Shown: positions 8,698 through 20,700 of the stretch, in pieces
How the letters are laid out: each line of letters begins with the position of its first letter
Numbering within the stretch: position 1 is the first letter of the stretch
Source: Puniceicoccales bacterium
GTDB taxonomy: Bacteria > Verrucomicrobiota > Verrucomicrobiia > Opitutales > JAIRLM01
DNA: 41,538 nucleotides
NCBI GenBank assembly: GCA_031268315.1
Contig: JAIRXK010000007.1
Location: forward strand, 1 to 41,538
Direction of reading: 5' to 3'
Translations under genes and position numbers: made by a program
Notes under the pieces: generated by a model
Told to the model about the DNA's origin: nothing
The model's input: only the letters and a program-made list of their open reading frames with translations
Database searches by the model: none

Positions 8698-8726
8698 TTG
8701 ACTTACAGAACTGATTTTTTTGAAAT
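8698..8726 (+). promoter_or_regulatory. Promoter-like element abutting the giant gene
   Basis: TTGACT (8698-8703), a 17-nt spacer and TGAAAT (8721-8726, four of six consensus positions) end 9 nt before the ATG at 8736. The spacing to the start codon is identical to that of the 196-aa gene at 957. Confidence 0.5.
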
Positions 8727-8735
8727 GGATCATCC

Positions 8736-11700
8736 ATGAATATAGTTGATAGAAATATTTCTCCTGCTTCCTTCGAGTATATTGGGGAAATAGGGAGTGA
8801 GGGCAGTGAAAGAGTCGCACGGCAAATGCTCGCAGGCGAATTTGTCAGTGGAAGTAATTGGGAAGGGCTATGTGAATCCGAAAGACTGGATGAGGCCGGG
8901 GGAATTGCTGTCGAGAAAGAACTATTGGAATATGTGGGCAGCAATGGATTGTTTAAGACGGAATATGGAGAGGCATTTACCAATGCCAGCGGTGTACTTG
9001 AGAAAAGTAAGAAATTTATCAGTGAAAGCGTCGTTGTAAGTAAAATAAGTGAAGCAATCGAGCAGATTGCAGGCAAATTGCGCAGGGAAGTAGTGACATA
9101 CATGGATGCGAAGATAAATCTATTAGAGCATGATGATTTTGGCATTTTGAAACTTATCGAAGACTCCACTCTTGACGGCAATATCAAGAAGTCGCTTTGC
9201 AAGGCGATGAAGGTATTTGATGAGTATCTAGTGGAGGTAGCGCAGAGATGGAAGAGTCAGTGCGATAGAGGTGACACTTGCTCAGAATTGGCGATCCAAT
9301 ATGACGATAAGGCAAAGTGCTTGAAATTTACAGCGCCAGAGATCAGGGAAGAGAGAAGGGGGGGGCGGACAGCCTATTATGTTGGTAGTAAAAGCTACTC
9401 CTACCGCTCCGGCTCCACATTTAATGGTCTGGATAGGGAAAGGCCGTTTGAAAAATTTTTAGTGGTTTTTTCGCGAGAAAAAATAGAACAAGGCGTCCAA
9501 CATGATGCTGAAGCTATTTTTCCAAGTGGCGGTGACCAGAGCAATCGAAGATTTGCGTACATAAAACAATGCGCCAGCAATAGTGATCTGTGGCACGTGC
9601 AGGAAGTGAATTTCGGACAGGGGAAATCTGACCCCAAAGTTCAATCCACCTATTGTACCCTTTCCACGTTTGGTCGCTGCTTAGTACTAGATAAAAATCG
9701 GCTGCACCATTTTTTAAGTGATCTCCATAAGATCCGCAGTGTGAATGCTGCTGAGCAAGATTGCCATCAGCAGGTATGGGATAACTATTTCTGCCACAAT
9801 ATTACTCTCGAAGGTGAAGATATACCGTGGGACAATGTGCCATTTTCATATGCGGGGCAATTTGGCAACTGCGCCATGCGGGGCATTGAGGGTGTTGCGG
9901 AAGTCGCGTTGCTGAGTCAGCTACATAAAATATCAGCAAAGAAAGAGAGCAGAGAGGGTGAAAATGAAACTAGTAATATCAATAAAAAGATTTGCAACAC
10001 ATTAATCATTAATTGCTATGAAATTGTATCGCGAATTGGCGTATTAAGAAATTATCTAAATAAAAATAAGAACAAGCCAACAAGGGACAGTCTGTATTTG
10101 CTCGAAATTGCCATTAAGCAATTAGGCACAAGAATGGGAAAATTTAAAGCGAGAATGGAAAAATATGGTGCCGATGCGAAAGCTTGCTACTTAAAAGATG
10201 ACTTCTTTGAAGAATTGACAGCTCAATTCAAATCATTGGAGTTGAGCGTAAATGAGCACATACAATCCGACAATGCGAAGCGAATTCTATATAAGCAAGT
10301 GAGTGGGGATGGACTAGAAACGTTGTCCGATGCGGAGAAACAAAAATACGAATTAGGAATCAATGCTGAAGCAGCATCATCGTTGCAGGCATTACACGAG
10401 CTCGCCAGCGCGCGCGAATCCTGGTCTATTTCCCTTTACGATAAAAAGAGATTAACGAATTTCAAAATGATAGAAAAGGGCGACATTGCGTATGTGATAA
10501 GTGAGCTGAATGAAATGCTTACTATGGCCAAGAAGCCTTCATATTCCAGATTGGCCGCAAGGAAGATGATGGACATCATTCAACAGCTTCCATTTGAAAC
10601 TCTAGATTTGGGCACGGAGGAGCTGTCTGCAGAAAGTGGCGCGAAATTGATGGATACTCTTAGATGTTGTCTTGCTGTAATCGACGATAAGCATCACAGT
10701 GCGTTTGATCACTTTTTTCAGCCAAGACCCTACCCTACCGACGCTAATAAAGATCTCAGATGGCAGCTCCATGATGCCGATATGGATTGCGATCAATATG
10801 AATTAACGCAGGCGGTTAATGCTCATGTAGTAACATCAATAATTATGTTCCGCATTTTATCGGAAAATAAAAATTTCTTCAATGGGAAAGGAGTGGAATT
10901 ATTGAATGGCAAAACATTTAATTATATGCAATATACTAATTTCTATTCAAGCTTTTCATACTATCCAAATTGTCAGCGTGATGCTAACATTGCTAGGAGT
11001 ATATGCACATATTTTGAAAAGCAAAAAGATAAAAATATTATATTTGACTTCGACAAACCATACGACGGTAAAGGAAATATTACGGAACTTTTTGAAGAAA
11101 ATGAAAATCTAAAAATTATTTCTTGGCTAGCTGAAGAAGGCAACCTTGCTGGACATATATATGAGAACTATCTTAGTGATCAAAAGGAAGATTATGATCT
11201 CAGTAAAGCAGATCCCCAAAAAAAGTTTTCGCTGCTTGCGCTTATGTGTAGTTTTCCGCAATTTTCATATGTATATGAGTCCGCGGGGCAAGTTTTTTCA
11301 CCGAGTATTCTGACGAATAACAATAGTCAAATGCTTAACTTTGCGAAAAATGATGTGCCCATTATTGGAAGAGTTTATGAGAAATACAATCAAATTGGTG
11401 CGGCTGGGCATTATAAGATCTATGGTGCGAATAAAGCAAAGTCCGGTGGTTCTGATGAAAATACTGACTCCATTGCTTTGTTCTCATTATTTGATATTCT
11501 TTCCGGTGGAATTTTATCTAATGGGAGATTTGCGCTGTCTTCCGATGGGGCAATTGAATATAGCATTCAACCTGCGATCGTCTATCCTCTAAAGGTAGGT
11601 GAGACTAATACGAGTGAAAAATTAGTAAGCCTTAATAGCGAGAATCACATTCGCTGCACCAGTAATCAAGAAGTCCAAGTAACGCGTGAAAGTACATTTC

Positions 11701-14700
11701 AATTTGCCAACATGGACGGCGTGAGTGAAGACACAAAAATCATTAATTTTCTCTATCATCTGCAATCGAATCTAGACATTTGCACGGCCTATGGCCAGCC
11801 GGACGATCGGTCCGATTTGCGAAGCAGTAATCCTGTCCAAAAATCTAATTACTTTCTAATGCACTTCATGGAGCAGATGTTGCAGCATCCCGCCCAAAAA
11901 AAAGTAAAAATCACCGATGGCAATAGGTCCCAAGAAAAATTTATTTCTGCCGTTGAAGATGGCAGACCAATTGAAGTGAGTGCGCAGAAAAATTGCAATG
12001 AATTAATCAAAGCGGTTGATGTACTCGAAGAAGAAGGATTAAACCGATTTTGGGAATATGCTCCAACTAATCAAATCAATGTGGCAGCAGTGGCCATGAT
12101 CATGCACTATAAATCTCTAATTTTGCGCAATATCATTGCGCAAAAAAATAGCAATGCGCTTGAGTCCGCAAAACTTTTGGAAATTTTAAAAAGGCAAATG
12201 GAAAAAATTAAAGGACTTAAAGAAGCAACGAGTAAAATGGGAAAACGTGATATTAATATTAAATACTTTATTGCCATTATGGAAAATGAGTGTATTCTAA
12301 ACATGCTCGAGTTAAGTGGTGCTGACTCAGAGGATACGGTATGCGGAAACGACATGGATTTAAGGTATATAGAGAAAATTATTGTAAATAGTCACTTACT
12401 CAAATCATTTAATGCGCAATACCTGCCAAGGGGTTGCTTATATGCGAAAAATGATGCCCATATGCTGCTTGAGCCGTACTGGGCGAAAGATGGCTCTGTG
12501 GCAAAAATAATTGCGGAAAAGTTAGTAGAAAGCCTCGGAATTGAGCTAAAAGAATTTGAGGAATCTGGAGAAAATAATAACACAATTTTTACCAGCAAGG
12601 ATAAAAGAATTTCCGTTGACATTCTAAACTTGATCGTTTTGGTGAATGGTCGCCCTGTAACAAAATGCACCAAAAATTTTAATGACTGTGGTGATGTACT
12701 CCGATTGTTTGGCGATCGACAATTGGAAATGTCGCAAAATGGAAATGCTTATTTTTTTAGAAATGATCATTTGGGCTATGTTGAAATATTAGAGACACCA
12801 CAAAATACAAAAGTTATTATGTGTGATTTTAATGAAGGGGAAAATGCAAAGAAATGGTTTTACATTGGAAGTGATATATTGAATAATGAGAATTTTTCTA
12901 ATTACTTAAAATGCATACCTCAATACTTCCAATGCAGCGATTTTAATATTTTCACAGACGAAGAAGGAAATATTAGAATCTACGACAGTAGTATACCTGG
13001 AACACTTTTGTATGAAACAAAAGAAATAAAAATTAATAAAATTGATGAAACTGGTGAAATGCGAACCAAAGCATTGAAATGCCTCCATGGGCAAAATAAG
13101 GGCAGCTTCATCGCGCTGCGGAAAATTGCCGCGACATCATCCTCTGAAGCACTGCCTGAAAGTCCTTTCAAAGGCACGCAATTGTGCCGCATCGAAAATG
13201 AAGAATGCATTGGAGCTTGCTACAATGAAAGCGGGCAAATTGTGCGTATTTATTTTCCGCGGCTGAAAGATTCAAATGGAGAAATGGTTAGCCTCGTTCC
13301 ATTCGCCGAGGAATCTGGGCGCCTTTCATGGAGATGGAGTGGCAATAAAGACTATAGACTTTGTAGCGGTAGAAATAAACCCATATTTAACAGCAACGGC
13401 CTCCCTTTGAAAGGCTGCGAAGGAGAAATCTATAATCCTCTCATCGCTTTTAATAATTATCTGTGTTTTGAGTCGGGCGCTACGGGGAATTATAAATATC
13501 TCATTCCCCACGGAGAATACTCACACCAGCGCGGACTCACCCACAAATATGATGCTGCATTCAAGAAATGCCAATTGGGTGATTCTAGGCGGTTTTGGGG
13601 ACGTGAGCGCGTAGGTGAGGTCTCTTCTTCTACGAATCCGTACATGCTCTACGATGGAGCCATGATCGGAAATACGCCGCTGGGAACCCTGCGTCTCGCA
13701 CAGGCATTTCAGGTGCAAGGGCAATATGGTAGGGCAATCGAATGCCTGCAAAAATTGTCAATTAACGGGGAAATCGGTGACGATGAGATCGAGGCATTTA
13801 AGGAGATAATAAATTTCTTTTTTATGCAAGGAGGGCAAACGCCGCATTCGGCAAACTTTATTTTTCGAGCCATTGGGCGCATGTTGCAGTGTGGCTCGAG
13901 TGGAAGTGAAATGATAAAGCTAATAGATAATAGTGACTGGAATTGGGCGGAGCTACTCAATGTCTATTTGGGTGGATATAGCACCTACTCAACGGTCGAT
14001 GCAATGAGTATTAATGATGAAATATTTCTCTTTGAAAGATTGAAATTCTGCCTCAACTCCAATGCCCTGAAGCGGCAGGCACGTCATGACGCCATGGAAA
14101 TCATTCAAAAGCATATAGCGGTGTTGAATGAAGTGAAAGCCCAAAAACTTACTTCACCTGAAACGATACAGGAATTCACTAAAACCTACCGCAATGGGAG
14201 AAAAATCGGAAAATGTTCCCGCAGTGATTTGCACTTTTTCATGCGGGAATCCAATGTAATGTATCTCAATATTAATTCGAATTTATCCCAAAATCCTCCT
14301 CAATCCGAAGAAAATATTCAATTGCAAATGAAAGAGTGCAGGGTTGTCGAATCGAGCATTATGAAGCAAGTAAAAAAGTGTTTTAAAATAAAAGGAGATG
14401 GCGAAAATGCGACTGGGGATATTTTGGAAAAGCCAAGTGATTTCAGCATCAGTAGCGGCAGCTATAGGATAACCAACGAAAAAGAAGACAAGGAGCGATG
14501 TCATGAGTTTCAGGAAGGCATACAGGCGTTCCAGAAGGAAATGAATGAGGGCGAAAAAAATCAGAAAAACAAGATGAATGATCCATTTATGAATAAAGAC
14601 TATTATGCCAATGTAAACCAAGATGATTTAGTTGGATTTGTAGACAATCTAGAAATCAATAGGAAGAAATTGATTAACACCACTAGCAAATTAGTTCAAG

Positions 14701-17700
14701 AGATTGGAAGGGTGCTTTTATTCGATGAGTACTTTCAAAAACTTAATTCAGGCAAATGGGGAGAAGCTAATGTGCCAGATGTCATCTATAATATATATGG
14801 ATATTGCATTGGAGGGAAAAGAAAGAGAGCGCTTTCCTGTATCCGGAAAATTAATCCAACTTTCAATGCAGAAAATCTAGATTATTTAATTGGAGTATGT
14901 GAAAGTTATATCATAAGCCTAACCACCATGCGACATATAAACAAGACAAAGGCTGCCATGGATGCATTTATGGCTAATAGGAATGATACCACATGGAATG
15001 CAGCCATTTCTCTCATTCGCGCATTCCGCGAACCCAATAGCTGCGATAGTGAGTGCAGTGAAGCTGAAAAACACAAAAAAGTAGTTTACCAATTTTCGCT
15101 GCTGCTAGAAATGATGTCACAGATTCGCCTGCGTCCCGATCAAATCGATAAAATATATTTTATTTTTTCGACCGTTCAAAGTGGAAAAGGTGATACATTT
15201 GGCATACTCATTCAGCAACTTATGGGTAGCGGCAAATCAAAGGCGCTCATGCCTGCATTGATACTTATGGGGCTATGCATGAAGAGGAAGCGCAATGGAA
15301 ATCAGGATGCACACTTGGGCTATCCGATTATCGTATCGCATATTACCCAATTGCCGGCAGTTATTAAGGAGTTACCCCCAATTCTCAGCCAATTAAATCT
15401 CACCGTTAAACACATTGACATCGATTTTGCAAATCTGAGAACTCTCAACGGCCTAAGGTTTCTGCGGAAAAATTTGGAATCAATATTTCAAAATAGAACT
15501 TGCGTTCCCGTGTTTACATCCAGTGCCCTCATGGCATTGCGCGCTTTTTTTCGCTCCATTAAATCGGAGGCACTCGACGATATGGAAGGATGTCTGGAAG
15601 AGTATGAAACAATAATGGGACTTTTTAAAAAATGCATTGGCATATTTGATGAAATACATTTAACCGCTAATCCCAAGGAGGCATTTATCGTTGAAGCATA
15701 TTCGATGGGGAAAAGAAATTTCAAACACATTGGACCGCAGGAAGTTGAAACTGTGTCCGACTTTATGCTTAATTACCTCCCGGAAGAACTAAGAATTGCA
15801 TGTAATAGCAATGCGCAAAGTTACATTGGGTCCGATGCATTGCGCGCATACCTAAAGGTTGCCATGGAAAAAAAATTGGATGCAATGGGTATATTAAAAA
15901 AACTTTCCCCAGCGTATTCTAATAAGAAAGATGAGTTTATTGACTTCATGATTGGTGTATATGATGGTAAATATCAATTCCCAGAAAGGAAAAATTCGGA
16001 AGAGGAATGTGAAGAAGAAAGCGATGAAGCGGGATTGGATCAAATTTCGGACATCATTAAATGCATTCTTGATGGCTGCAAAGAAGAAGAGCGGCAGTCA
16101 ATTTTCGCTTTGCGTGCTATTGCATCTCAGTTCATTCCACGTTGCTTCTTGAGGGTCTACAATAAGGATTTTGGCTATGATCCCAATACGGGAGAAGTGA
16201 TACCCTATGCAAATTCCCAGCCGTCGAAGAGTAAATTTCAAAATCCATGGGAAATTATTTGCTATTCATGTCTCAGTATTTTGGTGGATGGGTTTTTCCA
16301 TCGGACCATCGAGGACCTTGTTGTGGAAATGTATAAGGCGGCAATTAAGGCCGCCGATGATGAGGGCTCACTTCAAGATACAGCTACCTATGCGAAATTT
16401 AGGAAATTTTTTGGATCGTGTCAACTACATTCGGAACCATTGGACCTACTAGAAATTGTTCAGCATTCCAACGAGAATAAGTTTTGTCTTTCCCAGGAAG
16501 CGGTAGAGGCAATTCAGAAATATTTGATGACATCGGAAGGGTGGGAAGCCAAATGCGAATTGACCAGGAAAGTTTGCATTGATGCCGCTATTTGGAATCC
16601 GAAGTCCTACTCCACGCCGCCATCCACGGTCATTGAAGACCTATTTGGCGGAAGCATTGGGATGACAGGTACCATGTTCAACAAAAATGCATATCCGCCA
16701 TGCATGAACGTTAATATTAGCCCGCAGAGTGGAGGCCTTGGCGCCGTGTGTGCAAAATTCATTGAAAATAACGAACATCAACTTTCCCGCATCCATGCCG
16801 TGTCGCTGAAGGATGAGGATGATCGACCATCCGACGGGGCGGCCGGCCTGACTGCTGGAAAATTATTGGCGCAGTGGAAGAAAAATACTGAAAGTGCAAT
16901 CAAAGACGCGGATGGCGCCAAAAAAGTAATTCAAAATCTTCGCATTATAGTCGATAGTGGATCCACTCTCGTTTCCCAAGAAACATCCTGCATTATTTCC
17001 GATATAGCTAAGTTCATTAAAGATGAAGAGTTGGAAGTTTCGCACATTGAGTGGTTTGACGAGAAAGCAAAAGCATTTGTGATTGCAGAAGTGAGTGCAA
17101 TTGCTAGTGGCAATTTTTCCATAAAAATTCTCAACGATGCGGAAAATCAGCGACCGAGAGACAAAAGTAAAATCTTTACATTTCTCGATGCCGGGCACAG
17201 CGTTGGATCGGATCCGGCCATGAAAGGGGATGGCCACGGCATAATGACCGCAAATCTGAACGTCATGGAAATGAGCGGCTTCCTGCAGGGTCTCACGAGG
17301 GAAAGACGATATCTCGAATATTTTGGGCAAAAAATGGACCTGATTATTCAAAAGGATGTCCTGGATGCCCTAGGGCTAACGGGTGAAAATTTGGATAATT
17401 TCTTTGATGGGAAGAAACAAGAAGCGCTATCAATTAAGATTATTAGACACCTTATGGATAATACTGCAAATGATACCATTAGGCAGCGGGCCCAGGCCGT
17501 AGAGATACAGCTCAAAGAACTCATATTGCAGGCCATTGAAAGGTGGCTAAGGTACGATACGACGGAGTGTAGTTGCGAATTTAATCTGATTCTCAGGGCT
17601 CATTTTGATAAATTTCTGGTAAACGAAAAGTTGTTTTCGCTTGACCATTGGCAGTCCGTGCAGTGTTGGAGGCAGACCATTGATGGCATTTGGTCGGCAT

Positions 17701-20700
17701 TTACTGCGGAATTAAAAGAATTAAAAGCAACAGTAGAGAGTTTCAGAAACCTGGAAGAAGTGGAAATTCCCAACGCTTTTATAGAAATAATGACGGAGGA
17801 CATAAAAAGCATCGAAAAACGTGCCAAAGCGAGCGTGGCGCGCATCCCTGCAAGCGAAACATTTCTGTCGCCGCTGCTGCAAGCTGATTCCACTTCTAAT
17901 TTTGCACATGATGAAACGGTGGAGCAGCAAAAGGAGCAGGAGCAGGAGCAAGATGTGCAAGTGGAGATACAGCAGCAGCAGGTCCAAGAGGAGAAAAGAA
18001 TGGATGATAGCCGTTTGAAGCGGTTGCAGAAAATGGCAGCATTTGGAGGGTCGATCGGAGATGATCAAATATGTGTATCTACTCCCATATTTTCGAAAGC
18101 GAATGACTCTGACCTGGAAGATGTTTATCGATATTTAACAAACAGCAATGATGGAGGTTTGCAAAGTTTAGGGGACCACTTTACTGATATTGTAAACTGT
18201 TTAAGCAATGGGTCATGGGGAAATGATGAAAAAAAAGTGTTGGGTTCGCCCTTTGAAGCGTTTGTAGAGTTTTTTTCCAAGAAATCGTTCTTTAAATCTT
18301 TCCTTTTTTCAAAAAATTTTCTCAAGCCGGCGACGTTCGATTTGTCTATCTTCCATAAGTCGAGGGCCTATGCCGACGACGTTCTTATTTTTTGGGATGA
18401 AAACTGTAACAATATTAAGTGCGTGTTTGTTGCAAAGAATGATTTAAATGAATTAAAAAAGCTAATTGAAGAAGGGAAAATAAGAAATTGCTATTTGTCT
18501 ACAGTGTCCGGAACTCCTCTTGCGAGGCATGATGGATTAAAATTAAACGGAAAAGTAACCAATTTTCTAGAGGATGTTAAATGGATGTCGTTCTTTCTTA
18601 ATGGCGACATTGCGGAATTGCAAAAAAATGAAGAATTGACCTATGAAGTATTTGATGGTGACTTTAAATTTAACGAGAACTATGAACAAATTCAGGATTT
18701 CCTTATGCTTCGCAATGGAAATATTGGGGAATGTTTTAAGGAAATTAATCATTCCCCCGTCATTCTTGAGTGCATAATGAAAAGTGACATATTACTTAAC
18801 GCATTGGCCGATCTTTGTAATGTTGGAGAAAAAGTTGAAAAAGTGAGTATTGGTGCGCTTCGCAATAAAGTCTTTGATTCCAACGAAGGAAAAATCACAG
18901 GAAATGTTCTCAAAGCCGTTTGGAAGTTTAGGAAAAAATTGATGAACGATGATGATAAATTAGACAAATTAATAGAACGGATTACTAAGCAATGCAGCGA
19001 AGATGAAGATCGACATGCGTTAATATGCAGTATTTTGTTGGTAATGAAAGAAAAACAAATAATAAATTTATTTTTCCAAAAAAACAAATCTTCGATAGGA
19101 TTTTTACGTGAGATTTGCACCTATATTTTGCGAGAAGACAAAAGCTCTCGAATAAATGAAGTAAGAGAGTCAACAATGGCGGAACTACTATGCATTTATT
19201 CCAATAAAGAAAATGATTCAATTGACCTCGATAAATTTATTGAAATAGAATGTGCGGCGAAAAATGGAGTTAATTTCGTGAAAGTCGTTTCTAGCATTAA
19301 TGAAATTGACTTTGATAAAATACCAATAGCCCAATGGATAAGTAATAATGTATTTGAGTCCGAAAGCGATTTTGATGAAGTGCTTTTCTTATATATGGAA
19401 AGTGGTAATGTTAATAAAAAGGATGCCGTGTCCGTTTACAAAGCCGCAATCGATAAAAAAGATCGCATTGTAAGATTTATTGACAAATTGCAAGATGTCA
19501 AACAAAAAAGTGTTCGGGAAAGGATGAATTTTCTACTGCAGGCGCACGATGTAATTTTGCAAAAAAACTCTAAAAGAATAGGCATTGAGGTTTCTACAGC
19601 GATAGATAAAATGATTTCCAGAGGCTACGATGGAATTATTTTGCACTCATCGGAGTGCTTGGAGGAAATACATACAGAGCATGAGGCTCTATTTAGGCAC
19701 ATTGTTGAATTTTCCAAGAAGAAAACGCCAAATGAATTAATGAAAAAACTGCTTACGTGCGATTGGTTTAATGTGGTGGAAGAAGTGACCGGCGAAAAAA
19801 AGCTATTTACCTATGATCTTGTTGTTCCTTATGTGGATAAGGATATTATGAAGAAAATTATAAAGGAAAATATCAATCTCGATATTTTTAAGTTGGTTAC
19901 ATTCATAAGAGAAAGCTGCCAGCATGCAAAATGTCAAGTCGATGACGAAGACATGTGGGAAATGTGCGTAGAAATAAAGCATGTTGATCTTTTTTCTTTT
20001 TTCCTGGGCCGAGCTACATCTAATTTTAACATTGATTACCTGAGTGGGAATCATAAGTTTGTAAAATTTTTCATTGCGTATTTGGCGAAATTAGATGCAA
20101 AAATATTTTTCGAAATTCTTAAAAAAAATAGTGAGAATGATGGAGCCAGAAGAAATAGTTACAGATATGATAGATTTATATTCAAAATTATAGGTAGCTG
20201 GTCCTTGGATGAGTGTATTGGCGCAGGTATCGATTCGACGGCATTATTTCGTAACATGGAAGAAATTGGGAAATTAGTTAATGAAGAGCTTAGTAGAAAT
20301 GCAATTACCAACGGGTTTCCCTGCGCAGGAATGGGCGCTCTGTGCCTGCTATGCGCAAGCGGCATGCCCCTTGAAGATGGGGGAATGATAAGGTGGGCTT
20401 TTGCTTCTTCAGAATCAAAACCAGAATATATGTGTAATGCATTGAAAGGGGTTGAAATAAATGGTAATTTTCCCCGCATAGACATCATGGAAGTACTGAA
20501 TGTCGTTAAAGGAATTAGAGAAGACACCCTAGATTATACTAACGCAGAAGCAACATATCCATTTATCTTTAGCTATATGAAGCAAGAAGATACATATCCA
20601 AAACTATTTTTCTCGTGCGTAAAGAGCCTATTCAGTGATAAGGCGCACTTTTTTGAAATATTGATTAATTATTGCAATAAAGATGCTAGAGGATTTGAAG

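Larger units (their letters stand above)
8392..8735. other. Divergent intergenic region of the 262-aa and giant genes
   Basis: An A/T-rich stretch holding the two divergent promoters at 8399-8427 and 8698-8726. Between them I see only A/T-rich sequence with runs such as AAAATTTT and no plausible gene; open frames crossing it are extensions of real genes. Confidence 0.5.

Noticed and set aside
8392-8820. N-terminal extension of the Pro/Tyr-rich gene up to 8820
   Set aside because: It would overlap the giant gene's start and both promoters, and its residues are unlike the effector-type N-terminus that begins at 8391.
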